Positions 1 through 7,987 of a DNA stretch of 64,000 nucleotides are shown piece after piece; position 1 is the stretch's first letter; each line of letters opens with the position of its first letter. The translations under genes and the position numbers were made by a program. The DNA is taken from positions 1 through 64,000 of the forward strand of contig NCHA01000012.1 in NCBI GenBank assembly GCA_002257025.1, in the 5' to 3' direction. The notes under the pieces were generated by a model, which ran no database searches, had not been told where the DNA came from, and worked only from the letters and a program-made list of their open reading frames with translations. This DNA comes from Sphingobacteriales bacterium 16-39-50 (GTDB taxonomy: Bacteria; Bacteroidota; Bacteroidia; Sphingobacteriales; Sphingobacteriaceae).

Positions 1-3
1 TGT

Positions 4-25
4 GGAGAAACTATGGAAAAACTAT
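4..25. repeat. Tandem 11-bp repeat at window edge
   Basis: Two adjacent 11-bp units, GGAGAAACTAT (4-14) and GGAAAAACTAT (15-25), differ at one base. No function can be assigned. The window starts here, so the array may extend to the left. Confidence 0.5.
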
Positions 26-45
26 TTTACTAAAAATATTAAAAT

Positions 46-124
46 TGTAAACTCAGTTCAGGACAATAAACAACATGTAAACCTAGGGTAGGATTAAATC
101 AAAACTGTAAACTTTTTTTAGGAC
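46..124 (+). repeat. Three direct repeats at exact 30-bp period
   Basis: TGTAAAC occurs at 46-52, 76-82 and 106-112. In every copy it is followed after exactly 7 bp by AGGA(C/T) (60-64, 90-94, 120-124). The bases between the two conserved blocks differ, so this is a pattern of two conserved half-sites and not a simple tandem duplication. The layout resembles the multiple direct repeats seen near the ends of IS21-family elements, but no istA/istB gene is in the window. A relict transposon end or an array of binding sites would both fit. Confidence 0.65.
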
Positions 125-153
125 GATACACCTGGAATATCCCCCTTTGTATA

Positions 154-171
154 CCCCGCTTAAAAGCGGGG
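154..171. repeat. GC-rich hairpin in AT-rich spacer
   Basis: CCCCGCTT (154-161) and AAGCGGGG (164-171) form a perfect inverted repeat. A further AGCGGGG-like stretch follows near 190, then a short T run. It could be a weak terminator for a gene left of the window. The rest of the 1-437 spacer shows no gene apart from the repeats and the promoter listed separately. Confidence 0.4.
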
Positions 172-373
172 CCTATTGAGTGCGCTAACAGCGGGGCTTG
201 CTTTTTGAAATCAGGAAATAAAATCGTTCACGATACTTTTTAAAGGGATATTTTTAAACTTTTTATTTTTACCGGACAACAGTGATTGTGAAATTGAAAA
301 ATAATTCTTCACTGTTTACATTAAGGACACTTCTCAGGCCAGAAGCAAAATATCAAATCAATTTTTAAAATAA

Positions 374-406
374 TTTGGGAAACTGAACTTTGCATACATA
401 TATTTG
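374..406 (+). promoter_or_regulatory. Predicted promoter of the arsR-type gene
   Basis: TTTG (374-377), 21 bp, then TATATTTG (399-406) matches the Bacteroidota primary sigma pattern TTTG-N19/21-TAnnTTTG. It would start transcription about 30 bp before the ATG at 438. Confidence 0.55.
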
Positions 407-437
407 CAACTGATTGGTTTCATAAATAAATTAAATA

Positions 438-764
438 ATGAGAAGAGATGTTTTTCAGGCTATTTCCGACCCCACCCGGCGAGCCATAATTTCACTTATC
501 GCGCTTCATGCAATGACCCCAAACGCGCTTGCCGCGCATTTCGACACCAGCAGGCAGGCTGTTTCAAAACATTTAAGAATACTGACTGAGTGCCAGCTTG
601 TAAAACAGCATTTCCAGGGCAGAGAAATTTACTATCAGCTTGAAGTCAGCAAAATGAAAGAAATTGATAAATGGCTTGAGCAGTTCAGAAAAATCTGGGA
701 ACAAAGGTTCAATGAACTTGATAGTGTATTACTAACATTAAAAAATAAAGAAAATGAATCCTAA
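438..764 (+). CDS. ArsR-family winged-helix transcriptional regulator
   Basis: This 108-residue protein is the size of a single winged-helix domain. It opens with the family signature [18 protein letters not shown] and carries a recognition-helix segment [12 protein letters not shown] near residues 36-47. No cysteine metal site typical of ArsR/SmtB sensors is visible, so it belongs to the metal-independent group usually paired with AHSA1/SRPBCC genes. Its last 11 bp overlap the start of the following AHSA1-VOC gene, which implies translational coupling and control of that gene, probably with autorepression. The family call is firm; the ligand is unknown. Confidence 0.92.
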   Translation: MRRDVFQAISDPTRRAIISLIALHAMTPNALAAHFDTSRQAVSKHLRILTECQLVKQHFQGREIYYQLEVSKMKEIDKWLEQFRKIWEQRFNELDSVLLTLKNKENES

Positions 765-1740
765 TTTACTTTTCGACTTTTCCGTAAATAGGGAAAGCAA
801 AACCATTAATGTAAAGAGAGAATTTGCAGCTAATATTAAGTTGGTTTGGGATTGCTGGACAAAACCTGAACTGCTTGACCTCTGGTGGGCTCCAAAACCA
901 TATCAGACAAAAACAAAATCGATGGATTTCAGGGAAGGTGGATCCTGGTTTTATGCTATGATCGGACCAGATGGTGCTACACATTGGTGCAGGGCTGATT
1001 ATAAAAAAATAGAACCTCAGAAGAACTTTTCAGGTCTGGATGCTTTCTGTGATGAGGAAGGAAATATAAACACAGATTTCCCGCGATCCTTCTGGACCAA
1101 CTCATTCAGCGCAAATACAGATAGAACCACAGTTGATATTGTCATAAAATATGAGGAGTTAGAAGATCTCGAAAAGATCATTCAGTTGGGATTCAAAGAA
1201 GGCTTCACCACAGCAATGGGTAATCTTGACCAATATCTTGAAACACAGTTTAAACTCAGAAATGAACTGCGGACTGATAACAAAGCAAGAGTTTGCACCT
1301 ATCTCAACTTTCCGGGAAATACAGAAGAAGCATTTTTATTCTACAAATCAGTATTCCAAACGGAGTTCAGCGGAAATGGGATACAGCGATTTGGTGATTT
1401 GCCAGCCGATTCAGACCATCCGCCTATAGCTGAGGCGGTAAAAAACATGGTGATCCACATTGAATTACCCATAACAGGAAATCATATCCTTATGGGAACT
1501 GATGCTCCAAGAGAAATGGGCTTTACTGTAACTCAGGGCAATAATATGCACATATCATTAGAGCCTGAAACTAAGGATGAAGCGAAGCGGATTTTTGAAG
1601 AACTATCAGCTGGTGGAAATATTACTATGCCATTGCAGGACATGTTCTGGGGGGCTTACTTTGGCAGCTTCTCAGATAAATATGGCATTAACTGGATGGT
1701 AAATTATAACACAAAAAACGAAAATTCAAATCAGGTTTAA
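754..1740 (+). CDS. AHSA1/SRPBCC domain fused to a VOC (PhnB-like) domain
   Basis: This 328-residue protein holds two families that are normally separate. Residues about 15-165 are an AHSA1-type SRPBCC hydrophobic-ligand fold ([20 protein letters not shown], then LWWAPK and FREGGSWFY). Residues about 177-320 are a vicinal oxygen chelate domain of the PhnB/glyoxalase-like type ([20 protein letters not shown], then NHILMGTD and GINWMVNY). The reading frame is continuous across the joint near residues 165-177. It overlaps the upstream ArsR gene by 11 bp. Neither domain allows a substrate to be named. The fusion could reflect loss of a stop codon between two adjacent genes. Confidence 0.85.
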   Translation: MNPNLLFDFSVNRESKTINVKREFAANIKLVWDCWTKPELLDLWWAPKPYQTKTKSMDFREGGSWFYAMIGPDGATHWCRADYKKIEPQKNFSGLDAFCDEEGNINTDFPRSFWTNSFSANTDRTTVDIVIKYEELEDLEKIIQLGFKEGFTTAMGNLDQYLETQFKLRNELRTDNKARVCTYLNFPGNTEEAFLFYKSVFQTEFSGNGIQRFGDLPADSDHPPIAEAVKNMVIHIELPITGNHILMGTDAPREMGFTVTQGNNMHISLEPETKDEAKRIFEELSAGGNITMPLQDMFWGAYFGSFSDKYGINWMVNYNTKNENSNQV

Positions 1741-1799
1741 AATGGACCTTTACATAGGTAAGGATTAGTTTATCAGATAAATTTTATAAATTATCCAGA

Positions 1800-2900
1800 A
1801 TGAATTCGTTTAGACTTCAAGCCAGAAAAAAACCAATCCAATTAAAAATAATCCTGTTGATTGTTTTTACCCTTCAGTCTACCAGCATTTTTGCACAGAA
1901 TGACTCACTAAAAAATCTGACTTTTAATGCTTATGCAGAATTATATTACAGCTATGATTTTGCAAAACCTGCAAATCACGAAAAACCGGATTTTATCTAT
2001 AATCACAAAAGACATAATGAGGTCAATGCAAATCTCATTCTGCTAAAAACTAATTATTCTGCCACAAATCTCAGGGCGAATTTGGGTTTAATGGCTGGGA
2101 ATTATTCAAGATATAACCTCAGTGCAGAACCTAAATGGGCCCGGCATCTGTATGAAGCCAATATTGGGATTAAATTATCAAAAGAGCAAAACATCTGGCT
2201 GGATGCAGGAGTCATGCCTTCCCATATTGGATTTGAAAGTGCAATCAGTGCCGATTGCTGGACTTTAACAAGAAGTATTCTGGCTGAAAATTCTCCTTAT
2301 TACGAAACAGGAATCAAACTCGGTTATTCAACTAAAAAAGGAAATCTCAATCTGGCATTTTTGGTTTTAAACGGCTGGCAAAGAATTAAAAAACTAAATT
2401 TAATTCAAAAGCCTTCCTTTGGGATTCAGGTAAATTACAAGCCTTCCGAAAAATTACTTCTGAATTACAGCAACTTCACCGGTACTGACATTCAAAGTAA
2501 TTTTAATGCTTTACGAACCTTTCATAATCTGTATGCACAATTTGAGCCCGGTGAAAAACTAGGCATAATTGCTGGGTTCGATTTAGGCAGTGACAAATAC
2601 AACAGTACCGATTACGGAATCTGGTATTCGCCCGTAGTTATTTTGAGATATTTAATGACTGAGCAAGTCAAACTTGCAGTAAGAGGAGAATACTATAACG
2701 ATAAAAACCGGATAATCGTTGCAACAAATAATCTTAATGGTTTAAGAGTATCGGGTATTTCAGGCAATTTCGATTATCAGTTAAGTAAAAAGCTTCAATT
2801 CAGAATAGAAGGCAAGCTTTACCAGGCCGGTGATAGGGAGTTTAGTAATAATTCAGGTAAAAACTATTCTATAACTTCAAATATAACAATTAGACTCTGA
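1800..2900 (+). CDS. Outer-membrane beta-barrel porin-like protein
   Basis: This 366-residue protein begins with a basic region and a hydrophobic segment ending in SIFAQ at about residue 33, which is a Sec signal peptide. The mature part alternates polar and hydrophobic residues, is rich in Tyr, Asn and Gly, and ends in the strand-like SNITIRL with a terminal hydrophobic residue, as expected for an outer-membrane barrel. It resembles the small Bacteroidota porin group (BBP2-like/OmpL-like). It starts 59 bp after the fusion gene and may be co-transcribed. The substrate is unknown. Confidence 0.75.
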   Translation: MNSFRLQARKKPIQLKIILLIVFTLQSTSIFAQNDSLKNLTFNAYAELYYSYDFAKPANHEKPDFIYNHKRHNEVNANLILLKTNYSATNLRANLGLMAGNYSRYNLSAEPKWARHLYEANIGIKLSKEQNIWLDAGVMPSHIGFESAISADCWTLTRSILAENSPYYETGIKLGYSTKKGNLNLAFLVLNGWQRIKKLNLIQKPSFGIQVNYKPSEKLLLNYSNFTGTDIQSNFNALRTFHNLYAQFEPGEKLGIIAGFDLGSDKYNSTDYGIWYSPVVILRYLMTEQVKLAVRGEYYNDKNRIIVATNNLNGLRVSGISGNFDYQLSKKLQFRIEGKLYQAGDREFSNNSGKNYSITSNITIRL

Positions 2901-3062
2901 GGCTTTAAATAAGTGCCTATTCAATAAACCTAAGGAAATAGTTTAAACCTGGTTCCTGTCGAAATTTATACTGCAGATAATTATATTCACTTATAATTAT
3001 CTGATTATCAATTATTTTATACTTACCTTCTATAATATTTTTTTAACCTAAACGAAAGTATT

Positions 3063-3557
3063 ATGAAAACCAAAACACAATTTGTGGCATTTTTTTTAAT
3101 GGCAGCCTTCTTTTTGGCATCCTGCAATACGACCACACAAGCTCCTGAAGCTGCTTTAAATATGGACTCAGTGAAAGCTGAAATTCAGACCTTAGAGGAT
3201 GCTTATGCTGCAGGGGATAAAGCCAAAGATGCAGATGCAATCGCCGCCTATTATAGTGATGACGCAATAAGCTATAATTCTAATGAAGAGCCAACTGTTG
3301 GAAAAGCAGCAATCAAGGAAAGAATTGCCGCGCGTATTGCAAAAGAAACTAGCGGACAGTCGAGTGCTTATAAAGTTGTTGACGTTTTTGCAGCGGGGAA
3401 TGGGGCTGTTGAAGTTGGCACATGGACAACCACTGATTCAACAGGTAAAGAAGTTGATAAAGGACACTATATGTCGGTTTTTGAAAAGCGAGATGGGAAA
3501 TATATTTGTATCCGTGACATGAGTGTAAGTTCCATGCCTGCAAAACCAGGTATGTAA
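3063..3557 (+). CDS. DUF4440/SnoaL-like (NTF2 fold) lipoprotein
   Basis: This 164-residue protein has a lipoprotein signal with lipobox FLASC, so Cys21 should be acylated. The mature domain matches the DUF4440/SnoaL pattern of the NTF2-like superfamily: AYAAGDKAKDADAIAAYYSDDA, the conserved YNSNEEPTVGKAAI segment, and a C-terminal GHYMSVFEKRDGKY strand. Such proteins may bind small molecules or act as enzymes, but the sequence gives no substrate. The gene following the 3609 terminator encodes a related exported DUF4440 protein. Confidence 0.8.
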   Translation: MKTKTQFVAFFLMAAFFLASCNTTTQAPEAALNMDSVKAEIQTLEDAYAAGDKAKDADAIAAYYSDDAISYNSNEEPTVGKAAIKERIAARIAKETSGQSSAYKVVDVFAAGNGAVEVGTWTTTDSTGKEVDKGHYMSVFEKRDGKYICIRDMSVSSMPAKPGM

Positions 3558-3608
3558 TTCTGATATTGCATAATTTGTCCAACTCCTTCCAATATGAAGA
3601 ATATATCT

Positions 3609-3638
3609 GGAGTCAGTTTACGCTGACTCCATTTTTTT
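3609..3638 (+). terminator. Intrinsic terminator after the DUF4440 lipoprotein
   Basis: GGAGTCAG (3609-3616), loop TTTACG, CTGACTCC (3623-3630), then ATTTTTTT. An 8-bp perfect stem followed by a T run. It ends the transcription unit of the lipoprotein gene. Confidence 0.85.
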
Positions 3639-3773
3639 GCCCGGCCAACATGCTTATAATTTTCAAGTTGAGTCTTCATGACTACCTCAAAGACCGGTTT
3701 ATTGACACTGAGACCATAAAAGGTATCCAAGTAACAAATACCTGCTTCTGCAGTCCTAACAAAAACAATTCTG

Positions 3774-4247
3774 ATGAAATCAAAAGTCATATTCAATACT
3801 CTCATATTAATATCCTTAATGACCGGGACTTTATCCGCACAGGAAAAAAAAGTCGCTCGCACATCTCTGGAACTATACAAAGAAATTGAGCAGGCAGATA
3901 GTATATTGTTTCAAGCATTCAACAAGCAGGATATGCTTACTTTCAAAGCTATGTTTACAGAAGATCTGGAATGGTTTCAGGATAATGGGGGACTCATACC
4001 ATATAAAAAAGTGTTTGAAAATTTTGGGAACACTTTCAAAAATGAAAACAAGTTAAGCAGGGAGCTGGTTAAAGGCAGCTTAGAAGTCTATCCTATTAAG
4101 GATTATGGCGCTATTCAGATTGGCAGACATCAATTCAAGCATATTGAGAATGGGAAATTAGAGACCGGAACTTTTAAATTTCTAATGATCTGGCAGAAAA
4201 AAGACAAAAAATGGCGAATTTCAAGGGTCATAAGTTATGATCATTAA
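3774..4247 (+). CDS. Exported DUF4440 (NTF2-like) protein
   Basis: This 157-residue protein has a Sec signal ending LSAQ at about residue 23, with no lipobox. The mature domain has the DUF4440 layout: an N-terminal helix with ADSILFQAFNKQD, LTFKAMFTEDLEWFQDNGG, and a final strand FLMIWQKKDKKWRISRVISY. It shares fold and probable origin with the lipoprotein ending at 3557 but is not a close copy. A terminator separates the two, so it is transcribed independently. Function unknown. Confidence 0.78.
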   Translation: MKSKVIFNTLILISLMTGTLSAQEKKVARTSLELYKEIEQADSILFQAFNKQDMLTFKAMFTEDLEWFQDNGGLIPYKKVFENFGNTFKNENKLSRELVKGSLEVYPIKDYGAIQIGRHQFKHIENGKLETGTFKFLMIWQKKDKKWRISRVISYDH

Positions 4248-4337
4248 AATCAAATTAATTAAACCGGTTGCAAAGACATAAATATGCCTTAGATTATCAT
4301 TATTTTTCCAAAAGATAAAACCCAAAATTGACTAAGT

Positions 4338-5627
4338 ATGAAACGCCTGCTCACCCTGATTCTTGTGCTTATATTCCTGGCAACTGCAATTTTCGCACAA
4401 AAACCGGCGCAAAAGCCTATTAAACCGCTTAATGAGAACGAATTGCCCCGGGGAACAGGAATCATAGCTATAGTAGATGTCAATCTGATAGATGGGAATG
4501 GTGGAAAAGCCATTCCGAATGCATCGGTAATAGTTAAGGGGGATAAAATTATAGCTGCCGGGCCCTCAAAAAGTATCCAGATTCCCCAGGGAGCTGAAAT
4601 TGTTCAGGGTAAAGGTATGTCGCTTTTGCCGGGCCTCATTGATTCCCATTTCCATATCGATGGATCTGATGAGCTTCCATCAGCCTTCCTGCAAAATGGT
4701 GTTACATCACTTCGCGACCCGGGACTATGGATTGAGATGTACGACAATGTACGGAAATCAGGCAAATACAACCCAAGGCTCTTTTTAAGCGGTCCGCATC
4801 TGGATGGTTCACCCCCAGCATATCCTAACGATGCCTATGTAGTTCGTGATGATGCAGAAGCAGTAAGACAAGTGAACGAAGTAGCAGATCAGGGTTCTAC
4901 AGTTATCAAGATCTATTTCAGAACTCCACCGGGAATGATAAAAGCAATCAGTGATGCAGCACATAAACGTGGGATACCCGTAACGGGACATCTGGAAATT
5001 ACTGAAGCTAAACATGCCATTGAATCAGGCCTGGATGGGATTGAACACATTACTTCTTTCGGGTTATCACTTACACCGAAACGGGAGGCCGAAAAATATC
5101 GTCAAAGTATGCTGGCAGATAATAATTACCGGAAACAAGGGCGCTATGAATCCTGGGGAGCAATTGATTTAAACTCTCCGGCGGCAGACAGTCTGACCCG
5201 TTTTCTGGTCAGAAAAGGCACTTTTGTTAGTCCGACCTTAGCAATTTTTGAATACCAGCCCGGATCGGGAACTGTAGACAGCATTAAGCTAAAAGGATTC
5301 GATCAGATGATGAAACTGACAGCAAAACTTCAGAAAGGTGGAGCAAAAGTTGTGGTTGGTTCACATGGCATGGTACCATATGCCAAAAAAGGCTGGGCTT
5401 ATCAGCGAGAGATGGAACTCTTCGTCGAAAGCGGAATGTCAAACGCTGCAGTCATTCATGCCGCGACTATGGAAAATGCTCGTTTCTTCAGGATTGATAA
5501 TTACTTAGGCAGTATCGAAAAAGGGAAGCTTGCTGATCTGATTTTAGTAAGAGGTAATCCGTTGGAAGACATCAAAGTGATGAGAAATGTAGAGAAAGTG
5601 ATGATTAATGGGTTGTTTGTCAAATAA
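4338..5627 (+). CDS. Exported amidohydrolase-family protein (imidazolonepropionase-like)
   Basis: This 429-residue protein has a Sec signal (cleavage near IFAQ, residue 21) and the amidohydrolase layout: an N-terminal beta-sandwich (IIAIVDVNLIDGNGG), the metal-binding HxH motif in LLPGLIDSHFHIDG near residue 103, a barrel with TVIKIYFRTPP (candidate carbamylated/metal-bridging Lys), VTGHLEI and GIEHIT histidines, and a C-terminal sandwich (GSIEKGKLADLILVRGNPL). At the position where relatives usually have GTD the sequence reads VVVGSHGMVP, so the expected metal or catalytic Asp is not evident. It is a periplasmic hydrolase of peptide- or cyclic-amide-like substrates at most by family inference. 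Confidence 0.82.
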   Translation: MKRLLTLILVLIFLATAIFAQKPAQKPIKPLNENELPRGTGIIAIVDVNLIDGNGGKAIPNASVIVKGDKIIAAGPSKSIQIPQGAEIVQGKGMSLLPGLIDSHFHIDGSDELPSAFLQNGVTSLRDPGLWIEMYDNVRKSGKYNPRLFLSGPHLDGSPPAYPNDAYVVRDDAEAVRQVNEVADQGSTVIKIYFRTPPGMIKAISDAAHKRGIPVTGHLEITEAKHAIESGLDGIEHITSFGLSLTPKREAEKYRQSMLADNNYRKQGRYESWGAIDLNSPAADSLTRFLVRKGTFVSPTLAIFEYQPGSGTVDSIKLKGFDQMMKLTAKLQKGGAKVVVGSHGMVPYAKKGWAYQREMELFVESGMSNAAVIHAATMENARFFRIDNYLGSIEKGKLADLILVRGNPLEDIKVMRNVEKVMINGLFVK

Positions 5628-5758
5628 TTCTATAAAGTATTATTACTATCTTCCTTGAATATATCGATTCTCATAAATCATAAAACCTTGTATTAACTTC
5701 TAAGACAGATGGGCGTTACAGGAAAGCCGGAAGACCTGCAAACATTAAACACATAAAC

Positions 5759-6109
5759 ATGGAAAATTTAGTAATAATTGCCCAACTAGTGCTAGCTTTA
5801 TCAGTGGCTTATGTATGGATCTTCCGGTTCGATAACATTGTTCTGGAATTTAAGCAATATGGTCTGCCAGATCTGATCAGAAACCTTGTTGGTGCTTCCA
5901 AAATAGCTTTGGCTACCATATTAATCCTTGGGATCTGGTACCCTGATCCGGTACTTTATGCCGCTCTATCAATGGCTTTTTTAATGATATGTGCACAGCT
6001 GGCACATTTCAAGGTTAAAAATCCGATTTCAAAACATATCCCTTCATTGATTCTTCTGATTATCGCTCTGTTTATTGCCGGAGTTTATGCCGGGATTATC
6101 CCTTTATGA
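5759..6109 (+). CDS. DoxX-like four-helix membrane protein
   Basis: This 116-residue inner-membrane protein has four predicted hydrophobic helices, about residues 4-22, 43-61, 65-84 and 93-114. The FKQYGLPDLIRNLVGASKIALA segment matches the DoxX-like family, in which a polar loop follows helix 1. Its stop codon overlaps the start of the next, related gene in an ATGA arrangement, so the pair is translationally coupled. Members include quinone-linked subunits and many proteins of unknown role; no function is assigned here. Confidence 0.72.
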   Translation: MENLVIIAQLVLALSVAYVWIFRFDNIVLEFKQYGLPDLIRNLVGASKIALATILILGIWYPDPVLYAALSMAFLMICAQLAHFKVKNPISKHIPSLILLIIALFIAGVYAGIIPL

Positions 6110-6453
6110 GTTTGATAAATCTGGGCCTTACCTGGTTCTCTGCGCTCTCTTTTCTATTTTATGGCTTAAGCTTTTACAGATCCAGCCATATGAAAGACGA
6201 ATTCAAACGATATGGACTGGCAAAATTCACCCTCTTGGTCAGCATTTTGCAGATCCTGGGAGGAATTGGATTAATCGCTGGAATTCAGATTCAGCCAATA
6301 TTTGTAATTTCATCTGCTGGATTATCCATCTTAATGCTGTTTGGCTTTGCTGTCAGGCTGAAAATCAAAGATGGTTTCTGGCAATCATTACCTGCCTTGT
6401 CCTATTTTATACTTAACAGCTACCTGTTCTATGTTGCTATCAAATCAGACTAA
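6106..6453 (+). CDS. Second DoxX-like membrane protein
   Basis: This 115-residue protein with four hydrophobic helices parallels its upstream neighbour: FKRYGLAKFTLLVSILQILGG lines up with the same segment of the preceding protein. Similar size, topology and the 4-bp overlap suggest an ancient tandem duplication whose products may form a heterodimer. Its TAA stop is also the first three bases of the repeat element that follows. Function unknown. Confidence 0.7.
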   Translation: MSLINLGLTWFSALSFLFYGLSFYRSSHMKDEFKRYGLAKFTLLVSILQILGGIGLIAGIQIQPIFVISSAGLSILMLFGFAVRLKIKDGFWQSLPALSYFILNSYLFYVAIKSD

Positions 6454-6648
6454 TTTAACGTCAACTCGACATAATATTTTAAAAACCACATAGAAACATA
6501 GCATTTTATAGATTCTACCCTACATTTTAGACACAGATAGCCTTGAAGCTTCGCTTCAATCTATGATTCCTTTAAAGCATAATAAATTCAATCTATGTGG
6601 TTAAATCTTAATCTTTAGATAGTTTAATATCGAACTCACGTTAATTAA
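6451..6648. repeat. MITE-like repeat, copy 1
   Basis: This roughly 198-bp element fills most of the 6454-6810 spacer and recurs in the same orientation at 7714-7949. Its ends are imperfect inverted repeats: TTTAACGTCAACTCGA at left against the reverse complement of TCGAACTCACGTTAATT at right. Inside are ACCACATAG/CTATGTGGT arms and a central hairpin (GAAGC TTC GCTTC near 6545-6558). It has no coding capacity. The left edge coincides with the upstream gene's TAA stop. The 6649-6810 remainder of the spacer shows nothing recognisable. Confidence 0.7.
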
Positions 6649-6810
6649 CCTTGTTTTTGATGAGCTGCAAGTGCAATGAAAGATTGTTATTTTGAAATGC
6701 ATTTTTTTGTCTTCATAGAGTAATTTTCTTAGCGCTGATGTCCCATCTTAGATTAATATTCCCTCATAACAAATGTTTTATATTAACTTTATTTAAAAAA
6801 ACAAGCAATC

Positions 6811-7716
6811 ATGTTTTTAATAATCATTGGAATTTTTGCCATTATTGCCAGTTTTTTTATGGCCTCACAGGATGGACCTGCAGCAAGATTTAGCACCATC
6901 ACCCGCATTGTAGCAGTTGTATTAGTAATCATTGGTGCATCCCTGTCAATGTTCAAAGTAGTTGAATCGGGGGAAGTTGGCGTGAAAACTCTTTTCGGAA
7001 AAGTTAATAATGATGTTTTGTACAGTGGATTAAACATCGTTAACCCTATGATGAAGGTAACTACGTTTGATGTAAAAACTCAAAATTATACCATGTCCGG
7101 TGTGAATGATGAAGGTGGAAAAGTTGGCGACGATGCCATCAGGGTACTTTCAGCAGATGGCCTGGAAGTAATTATCGATCTCTCTGTTCTATTTAAGGTT
7201 AAACCTTCTGCTGCACCAGAAATTTTACGAACCATTGGAACAGACTATCTGGATAAAATAGTCAGACCAATTGCACGTACTGCTATAAGAGATAATGCTG
7301 TATCCTATGATGCTGTAGCACTTTATTCAAGTAAACGAGATGAATTCCAGAATAAAATATTTAATACGATCAATAAAAGTTTTATTAAACGCGGACTTGA
7401 ATTGGAGCAACTGCTAGTTAGAAATATTACTCTTCCTGCATCAGTAAAAACGACCATTGAGTCAAAAATCAATGCAGAACAGGATGCCCAGAAAATGACA
7501 TTTGTACTCCAAAAAGAAAGACAGGAAGCAGAACGAAAACGGGTTGAAGCTCAGGGTATTGCAGATTACCAACGGATCTTATCGACAGGTTTAAGCGATA
7601 AACAGCTGCAGTATGAAACGATAAAGGCTCAGAAGGAGATTGCACTTTCCCCAAACACCAAAGTAATCATCATGGGAAACAGCAAAAATGCTCCAATCAT
7701 TCTTGGAGGAAATTAA
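6811..7716 (+). CDS. SPFH/prohibitin-family membrane protein
   Basis: This 301-residue protein has hydrophobic N-terminal segments (residues about 1-20 and 28-48), then an SPFH/band 7 domain: VESGEVGVKTLFGKV, a central beta core (DGLEVIIDLSVLFKV), and a long charged helix (KINAEQDAQKMTFVLQKERQ followed by EAERKRVEAQGIADYQ) typical of prohibitins. Such proteins form ring assemblies in the inner membrane that scaffold proteases such as FtsH or organise lipids. The gene stands alone between two direct copies of a MITE-like repeat, which is unusual for this family. The family call is firm; the partner is unknown. Confidence 0.9.
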   Translation: MFLIIIGIFAIIASFFMASQDGPAARFSTITRIVAVVLVIIGASLSMFKVVESGEVGVKTLFGKVNNDVLYSGLNIVNPMMKVTTFDVKTQNYTMSGVNDEGGKVGDDAIRVLSADGLEVIIDLSVLFKVKPSAAPEILRTIGTDYLDKIVRPIARTAIRDNAVSYDAVALYSSKRDEFQNKIFNTINKSFIKRGLELEQLLVRNITLPASVKTTIESKINAEQDAQKMTFVLQKERQEAERKRVEAQGIADYQRILSTGLSDKQLQYETIKAQKEIALSPNTKVIIMGNSKNAPIILGGN

Positions 7717-7949
7717 TTTAACGTGAACTCGAAATAATATTTTAAAAACCACATACTTGCCTGCCGGCTGGCAGGGAAACATAGCAATTTATAGCTTTTA
7801 ACCTATATTTTAGACGCAGATAGCCTTGAAGCTTCGCTTCAATCTATGTGATTTAGAATCTATGTTTCCTTTAAAGAATTATAAATTCAATCTATGTGGT
7901 TAAATATTAATCTTTAGATAGTTTAATATCGAACTCACGTCAATTTAAT
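7714..7949. repeat. MITE-like repeat, copy 2
   Basis: This is the second copy of the element at 6451-6648, same orientation, again starting at the TAA stop of the upstream gene. Its left end TTTAACGTGAACTCGA and right end TCGAACTCACGTCAATT form a better inverted repeat than in copy 1. It is longer by a 20-bp palindromic insertion (7756-7775) and by a 16-17-bp duplication around 7847-7864 containing AATCTATG. The internal hairpin around GAAGCTTCGCTTC is conserved. Confidence 0.72.
7756..7775. repeat. 20-bp palindrome inserted in repeat copy 2
   Basis: Relative to copy 1, which reads ACATA-GAAACATAG, copy 2 has 20 extra bases between those two blocks. They contain CCTGCC (7760-7765), GGCT, GGCAGG (7770-7775), a GC-rich hairpin of REP type, unlike the AT-rich host repeat. 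Confidence 0.6.
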
Positions 7950-7987
7950 AAGTTTTTTTAAGCCACATTATCAAAAAAAATTGTTTT

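Noticed and set aside
1-9. TGTGGAGAA resembling a DnaA box at the window start
   Set aside because: One mismatch to the consensus, no cluster of further boxes and no dnaA/dnaN nearby; not enough for an origin.
46-124. The 30-bp period as a CRISPR array
   Set aside because: Conserved blocks of 7 and 5 bp are too short and no spacers of uniform length or cas genes are present.
404-589. 61-aa ORF overlapping the ArsR gene
   Set aside because: Same region in another frame of a well-supported gene, no homology.
3566-3889. 107-aa ORF between the DUF4440 genes
   Set aside because: It runs across the intrinsic terminator at 3609 and into the signal peptide of the next gene; low-quality sequence.
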